Assembly (NCBI GenBank): GCA_934371505.1
Contig: CAKRNW010000090.1
Coordinates: 1 to 9,440, forward strand
Source: an uncultured Lachnospiraceae bacterium
GTDB lineage: Bacteria > Bacillota > Clostridia > Lachnospirales > Lachnospiraceae
Direction: 5' to 3'
DNA: 9,440 bases
Part shown: piece after piece, positions 6,073 to 9,440 of the stretch
How the letters are laid out: each line of letters opens with the position of its first letter
How positions within the stretch are numbered: position 1 is the stretch's first letter
The notes under the pieces: generated by a model
Databases searched by the model: none
The model's input: only the letters and a program-made list of their open reading frames with translations
What the model was told of the DNA's origin: nothing
Translations under genes and position numbers: made by a program

Positions 6073-7554
6073 TTACGCCTGTAATACCGCAATGTTCTGT
6101 CGTTTGTCCCCACTATCAATCCCAATCACCGATAATCCCTGTTTCAAGCTTGTCCGGATCAGTGCCACAATCTCTGCCTCAATCTGTTCCCCTGGCACCA
6201 AAAGTGGGATTCCCGGCGGATATAAGGATACAAATTCCGCTGCAACGTGTCCCACCGCCTCCTGTAGCGCCACATATCTGTTTGGGGCATCATAAGCCTG
6301 ATGGATGGGAAGCAGAGCCTGTGGATGAACGGTCTGCCATTGTGTAACGTTCTTTGCCCTATACAGACTTTCTCCGTCTGTCCTCTTACCGGCATGCGCC
6401 AGCCTGTGGTCCATTTCCAACAGAGCTTTTGCCAGTCTACGGTATCCAATCGGCGCATCCATCATGGAAAACATGGCCAACACATAATCCCCAGCTGCCA
6501 TCTCCATTTGAAGATGATATTCCTTCAATAGAATATCATAAAACTGCTTTCCTGTCATCTTACATCCGTCCACAGAAATAATGAATTTTAACGGGTCCGA
6601 AGGATAGAAAATACGAATATGCTTCAAATCGGAGGTTTCCTGTCGAAAACAATCGACATCTGCCAGTCTTTCCGCCAGTCGCTGGCATCCCTCCTGTTCC
6701 ACCACATCCATGCACAGATCAATACTGCTCATCATAATATAAGAAGGGGAACTGGTCTGATAAATGGATAAAAACCGTTCCAGACGATGTACATTCACAC
6801 GATTACTGCACAGGTGTAACAGTGCAGTCTGGGTCATGGCGGGCAGTGTCTTATGTACGCTCTGAATCACAAGATCCGCTCCCTGGTGTACAGCACTGTC
6901 CGGGTAACCCTCCGAAAAACCAAGATGAGCACCATGAGCCTCGTCTACAATGAGAATTGTTCCGGCCTCATGGCAGATTCTGGAGATTCCCGATATATCT
7001 GACACGATCCCTTCGTAGGTGGGAGAGGTGAGCAATACTGCCGCCACCTGTTTCCCTGCTTCTGCACAGGTTTTCAATGATTTCCGGACAGATTCCGGTG
7101 TGATTTTTCCTGCAAAGCCGGCATTTTCTGACGCCCATCCTGTTCCTCCGGACTGCTCACAGCTGGCACCTCCATCCGCCTCCGGATAAAGATAATGCAC
7201 TTTTGCATGATTTATATAAATTCCATGATAGGCTGCCTTATGACAATTTCTTGCCATCAGGAAGACTTTATCCTTTCCTGACACTGTTGCAATCGCTGCC
7301 AGCAGTCCACAGGTGCTTCCATTGACCAGAAAGTAAGTCTTTTTTGTTTGCCACAATGCTGCTGCACGCTCCTGGATTTCCTTTAGAATTCCTTCCGCAT
7401 GGTGGAGGTTGTCAAACCCGTCAATCTCTGTAATGTCAATGTCATAAAGATCCTCCAGTGGTCTTCCCTGCATATGGCGCTTGTGCCCGGGCATATGATA
7501 AGGATAATAATCTTCTTTGCTATATTGAAGTAATTTGTCATATAATCGGCTCAA
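6073..7554 (-). CDS. PLP-dependent Orn/Lys/Arg decarboxylase family protein (YaaO/SpeA type)
   Basis: A 493-residue fold-type-I PLP enzyme of the short Orn/Lys/Arg decarboxylase group, which lacks the N-terminal wing domain of the large E. coli inducible enzymes. Seen: YYPYHMPGHKR (16-26), DITEIDGFDNLHH (40-52), LVNGSTCGLLA (76-86), VDEAHGAHLGF (203-213), the PLP lysine in SVHKTLPAMTQTALL (K235, 232-246), and the C-terminal YPPGIPLLVPGE (445-456). The substrate cannot be read from this; B. subtilis SpeA uses arginine, and YaaO is the syntenic but uncharacterised homologue. The start is TTG at 7554: it overlaps the upstream HD gene stop by 3 bp, has GAGG 9 nt upstream, and gives the family's normal N terminus; the next ATG (residue 21) would cut off the conserved segment. 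A Gly/Ser-rich stretch (127-149) before KITPESVRKSL looks like a lineage-specific loop. It is followed by pyk after 24 bp. Confidence 0.93.
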   Translation of the reverse strand: MSRLYDKLLQYSKEDYYPYHMPGHKRHMQGRPLEDLYDIDITEIDGFDNLHHAEGILKEIQERAAALWQTKKTYFLVNGSTCGLLAAIATVSGKDKVFLMARNCHKAAYHGIYINHAKVHYLYPEADGGASCEQSGGTGWASENAGFAGKITPESVRKSLKTCAEAGKQVAAVLLTSPTYEGIVSDISGISRICHEAGTILIVDEAHGAHLGFSEGYPDSAVHQGADLVIQSVHKTLPAMTQTALLHLCSNRVNVHRLERFLSIYQTSSPSYIMMSSIDLCMDVVEQEGCQRLAERLADVDCFRQETSDLKHIRIFYPSDPLKFIISVDGCKMTGKQFYDILLKEYHLQMEMAAGDYVLAMFSMMDAPIGYRRLAKALLEMDHRLAHAGKRTDGESLYRAKNVTQWQTVHPQALLPIHQAYDAPNRYVALQEAVGHVAAEFVSLYPPGIPLLVPGEQIEAEIVALIRTSLKQGLSVIGIDSGDKRQNIAVLQA

Positions 7555-8051
7555 TGATGCTTTCCTCGCAATGTCTCCCTTAAAGAACAGACCTTATCGG
7601 CGGCGGAGACAATCCACGCCTCGCGGCACATGGGCGGAACGACGGTCAACGGCCACATGTGTTTTTTAATAATATCCTTTTCCCTGGGAGATAAATGGTA
7701 CTCTTTGTTTGCATTTTGCAGTGCAACACCGGGATGATAAAATCCATGCCAGGGTTTAAAATCAGGTCGGTTTTTATCATGCCAGTCATATAGAAAATAG
7801 TCGTGAAGCAGCGCCCCCCGCACCAGATCTTTTTTGTTGCTGTGGATGCCCAGCTTCTCCAGTTTCTGGCTGATATCGAGGCTGGTTCGCGCCACATCCA
7901 GACTGTGTCGCCGCACGGACACATCTCCATGCTGGGTAAAGTACCGGGATTTATTAAAATTAGGGGACAGCAGTACTTCCCGTCCTAAGTCATTAACGGA
8001 ACGCTGCAATCCCCTGTTCTTTTTCCAAAAATGCTCTTTTAAATGTCTCAT
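7551..8051 (-). CDS. HD-domain phosphohydrolase-like protein
   Basis: A 166-residue soluble protein of the HD superfamily of metal-dependent phosphohydrolases. The metal-binding set is visible: H49 (RRHSLDVA), the HD pair H83-D84 in GALLHDYFLYDWHD (79-92), extra histidines H106 (FYHPGVAL) and H131 (KHMWPL), and D152 (SAADK). The WHD, GFYHP and KHMWPLT-VPP-REAWIVSAADK features match a group of small Firmicutes HD proteins whose substrate is not known; a nucleotide or signalling-nucleotide phosphoesterase is possible but unproven. It lacks the RelA/SpoT synthetase, GYP or other fused domains. ATG 8051 has AGAGG 6 nt upstream. It follows the AlkD-like gene by 60 bp without a visible terminator, and its stop overlaps the TTG start of the decarboxylase, so the two are probably translated in a coupled way. 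Confidence 0.88.
   Translation of the reverse strand: MRHLKEHFWKKNRGLQRSVNDLGREVLLSPNFNKSRYFTQHGDVSVRRHSLDVARTSLDISQKLEKLGIHSNKKDLVRGALLHDYFLYDWHDKNRPDFKPWHGFYHPGVALQNANKEYHLSPREKDIIKKHMWPLTVVPPMCREAWIVSAADKVCSLRETLRGKHH
7564..7567 (-). promoter_or_regulatory. Ribosome binding site that fixes the TTG start of the decarboxylase gene
   Basis: GAGG within GAGGAAAG lies inside the end of the HD-domain gene, 9 nt before the TTG codon at 7554-7552. No ATG or GTG is available near it in the decarboxylase frame, so this site decides in favour of TTG initiation and coupling to the upstream gene. Confidence 0.65.
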
Positions 8052-8111
8052 AATCTGCCTCTGTCTGCTTCTTACAATTCCTGCTCATAACACAAACTTT
8101 CTTCCCTTTCC

Positions 8112-8807
8112 CTACTTTCTTTTCATCTGCCGCATCTCATTCTTTTGCTCCGGTGTAAGGCGGTAAGATTCAATGGATTTCTGTAAGGTTTTGTTATAGG
8201 TGAAGTGATCCAACGAACATGTCTCGTTTAGCATATAAGCCTTCGTTTCATCATAAAACTTGATCATGCAGACAGATAAAGCCCAGGCTACTGCCATCTG
8301 CACATAGTACATTTCACATTTAATCTGATCCAGAATCTTCAAATCTTCCTCAATATGCTGCGCGTCGATATAAAAGTCTAACAACATCACAACCGCAAAC
8401 CGGATTTCAAATTCCTTCTCTGAATGAAAATAAGGCTGTATAAACTCCCACATTTCTTTCGGACATTTCTTTGTAATTTTTAACCCTGCGCAGAAAGTAT
8501 CGCATACTCCCCAGCTGTTGATCTTAGGTACAAAGTCACGAATATAATTCTTCACTACTGTGAAATCCTTTTCTTTGCATAAGCCGATCAGCATTCCCCG
8601 CAAGGTCAACTCTTCATAGTAGGTATCCCCCATCTCTGTCAGCAGCTGTTCCACAGGATATTTCTTTAAAAGTTCCCTGGCATATGCCCGCAATACAGGT
8701 ATCCGCACTCCAATAATATGGTCTACGTTGGGGCATAGGCTGGAATGAAATTCTTTATATTTTAAATCCTGCATTTTCAGGAGTCTCTCTCTGATTTCGC
8801 TTTGCAT
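8112..8807 (-). CDS. AlkD-type DNA alkylation repair glycosylase (HEAT-like repeats)
   Basis: A 231-residue all-helical protein of the AlkC/AlkD DNA alkylation repair family, which removes bulky or positively charged alkylated purines (such as 3-methyladenine or 7-methylguanine) using HEAT-like repeats that hold the DNA backbone. Seen: IGVRIPVLRAYARELLKKYP (32-51), EELTLRGMLIG (65-75), INSWGVCDTFC (96-106), EIRFAVVMLLDFYID (134-148) and YYVQMAVAWALSVCMIKF (167-184). W99, D103, R136 and W175 fall at spacings matching W109, D113, R148 and W187 of Bacillus cereus AlkD, so the catalytic set looks complete. An in-frame ATG exists at 8828, but ATG 8807 has GGAGG 7 nt upstream. The predicted transcription start (about 8833) also leaves almost no leader for 8828. 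It is the first gene of the unit. The C terminus is charged and ends 60 bp before the HD gene. Confidence 0.92.
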   Translation of the reverse strand: MQSEIRERLLKMQDLKYKEFHSSLCPNVDHIIGVRIPVLRAYARELLKKYPVEQLLTEMGDTYYEELTLRGMLIGLCKEKDFTVVKNYIRDFVPKINSWGVCDTFCAGLKITKKCPKEMWEFIQPYFHSEKEFEIRFAVVMLLDFYIDAQHIEEDLKILDQIKCEMYYVQMAVAWALSVCMIKFYDETKAYMLNETCSLDHFTYNKTLQKSIESYRLTPEQKNEMRQMKRK

Positions 8808-8814
8808 TGATGTT

Positions 8815-8819
8815 CCTCC
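8815..8819 (-). promoter_or_regulatory. Ribosome binding site favouring ATG 8807 of the AlkD-like gene
   Basis: GGAGG ends 7 nt before ATG 8807. The competing ATG at 8828 only has AGGA. The stronger site, plus the promoter position just upstream, sets the preferred start 7 codons further in. Confidence 0.7.
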
Positions 8820-8839
8820 ATCTTCCATTTGTCATTCCT

Positions 8840-8848
8840 ATCATACCA
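8840..8848 (-). promoter_or_regulatory. Predicted extended -10 promoter for the AlkD-to-rsmI unit
   Basis: The minus strand reads TGGTATGAT: a TATGAT -10 hexamer (8845-8840) with the TG of an extended -10 one base upstream. The -35 area falls in the T-run of the preceding terminator and has no good TTGACA match, which extended -10 promoters tolerate. Expected transcription start is near 8833. It is the only clear promoter-like sequence between the terminator and the first gene; later internal promoters, for instance before pyk, cannot be excluded by eye. Confidence 0.5.
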
Positions 8849-8861
8849 GATATTAAGCAAC

Positions 8862-8900
8862 AAAAAAATAGAAGTACCACTTTTTCAGTACTTCTATTTT
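8862..8900 (-). terminator. Intrinsic terminator of the GNAT gene
   Basis: A perfect 13-bp inverted repeat (8865-8877 with 8888-8900, arm AAAATAGAAGTAC) encloses a 10-nt loop. On the minus strand the hairpin begins three bases after the GNAT stop codon and runs into seven consecutive T residues (8868-8862), the standard Rho-independent layout. The stem is A/T-rich but long. On the plus strand the other end has a run of only four T, so termination in that direction should be weaker; no plus-strand gene needs it. Confidence 0.88.
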
Positions 8901-8903
8901 CTC

Positions 8904-9440
8904 TTAGAGGAATTTCACCATGGTATATTCGTCCCGATAGTTTCCATCATCATATTTCAGTGCATGGAAATGCTTTCCTGTTTCCTGAAAACCCAAATGC
9001 TCATAAAGTGCTTTGGCACGCTCGTTTCCATCTACAACTTCTAATTCCATTTGTTCATAGCCCATTTCCTTTGCCAGTTCAAAGGCGTAGGTCATCATGG
9101 CAGATGCAATTCCCAGATGCCAGTATTCCTTTAACAGAGCAATGGCAAATCCACCGCGATGATATACGCGCCGCAGTTCTCCATTGGTGATGATTCCGCA
9201 GTTTCCTGCAAGGACACCATCCACTTCAGCCACCATCATCAATTCCCTGGGGGTATTTTTTTTGTTTTCCAGAAAAGATTCTTCACCCTCCACCGTGAAG
9301 GTAACTTCATCCGGATTACGCAGTAAAAAAGGTGTTTCTCCTGCAGAAGTTCTCAGATAGTCAAGCATCTCCTGGGCATCCTTGGCTTCTGCCGGACGCA
9401 GGGTGCAGGTGTGTCCATCCTTTAAGGTAATTGTTTTGGG
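8904..9440 (-). CDS. GNAT family N-acetyltransferase, start beyond window edge
   Basis: A GCN5-related N-acetyltransferase that transfers the acetyl group of acetyl-CoA to an amine; the substrate is unknown. The reading frame is open to the right edge, giving 178 visible residues that begin PKTITLKDG; an in-frame ATG exists at 9368, but starting there would remove the first strand (ITLKDGHTCTLRPAEAKDA, visible 4-22) that is normal in these proteins. The true start is probably one or a few codons outside the window. Seen: EVDGVLAGNCGI (72-83), the acetyl-CoA motif A region EYWHLGIASAMM (105-116), and the C-terminal motif ELEVVDGNERAKALYEHLGF (132-151), as in RimI-like and general GNATs. A strong terminator directly follows the TAA, so this gene belongs to a different transcript from the AlkD-like gene downstream. 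Confidence 0.9.
   Translation of the reverse strand, partial: PKTITLKDGHTCTLRPAEAKDAQEMLDYLRTSAGETPFLLRNPDEVTFTVEGEESFLENKKNTPRELMMVAEVDGVLAGNCGIITNGELRRVYHRGGFAIALLKEYWHLGIASAMMTYAFELAKEMGYEQMELEVVDGNERAKALYEHLGFQETGKHFHALKYDDGNYRDEYTMVKFL

Noticed and set aside
8052..8111. Promoter or terminator between the AlkD-like and HD genes
   Set aside because: I see no convincing -10/-35 pair and no inverted repeat in this 60-bp spacer, only an A/G-rich sequence and the HD gene ribosome binding site.
8808..8828. AlkD-like protein starting at ATG 8828
   Set aside because: Its ribosome binding site is weaker than the GGAGG of ATG 8807, and the predicted transcription start would leave only about five leader bases.
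1..9440. Defence island, CRISPR array, mobile element or phage content
   Set aside because: No spaced direct repeats, transposase, integrase, reverse transcriptase, toxin-antitoxin pair or nuclease-helicase set was found on either strand; the genes are housekeeping or common accessory enzymes.

Overview
Every gene I can support lies on the minus strand, so the window is read from high to low coordinates. The gene content, the strong AGGAGG-type ribosome binding sites and the protein wording point to a low-to-moderate G+C Gram-positive, most likely a Clostridia member of the Lachnospiraceae type. This is inferred by eye and not from a database search. I see no rRNA, tRNA, CRISPR array, insertion sequence, phage gene or attachment site, and coding density is very high.

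Layout in transcription order: a GNAT acetyltransferase whose start lies beyond the right edge (9440-8904) ends in a strong intrinsic terminator (8900-8862). An extended -10 promoter (8848-8840) then appears to start a new unit. That unit runs AlkD-type DNA glycosylase (8807-8112), HD-domain hydrolase (8051-7551), Orn/Lys/Arg decarboxylase family protein of the YaaO/SpeA type (7554-6073, TTG start), pyruvate kinase pyk (6048-4630), a divergent guanylate-kinase-like P-loop kinase (4626-4003), a YaaR/DUF327 protein (4013-3573), the clamp loader delta-prime subunit holB (3558-2563), the PSP1-domain protein RicT (2553-1624), tRNA1(Val) A37 N6-methyltransferase trmN6 (1634-897) and 16S rRNA 2'-O-methyltransferase rsmI (833 to beyond position 1). 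Gaps are 63 bp or less and several genes overlap. No terminator is visible between 8807 and 1, so one long transcript is plausible.

The left two thirds is a version of the classic Bacillus subtilis block yaaO-tmk-darA(yaaQ)-yaaR-holB-ricT(yaaT)-yabA-yabB(trmN6)-yazA-rsmI. Three members (darA, yabA, yazA) are missing, pyk is inserted after the decarboxylase, and the position of thymidylate kinase is taken by a guanylate-kinase-like protein. That protein keeps the phosphate-binding residues of the family but lacks the residues that normally read the guanine base. This is the most interesting point in the window.

Functionally the block links nucleotide and energy metabolism (pyk, the kinase-like protein), replication (holB), RNA turnover control (RicT) and RNA modification (TrmN6, RsmI). 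A small repair and HD-hydrolase module sits at its 5' end. I find no defence island or clearly undescribed multi-gene system; this is mostly conserved housekeeping DNA with an unusual paralogue in it.
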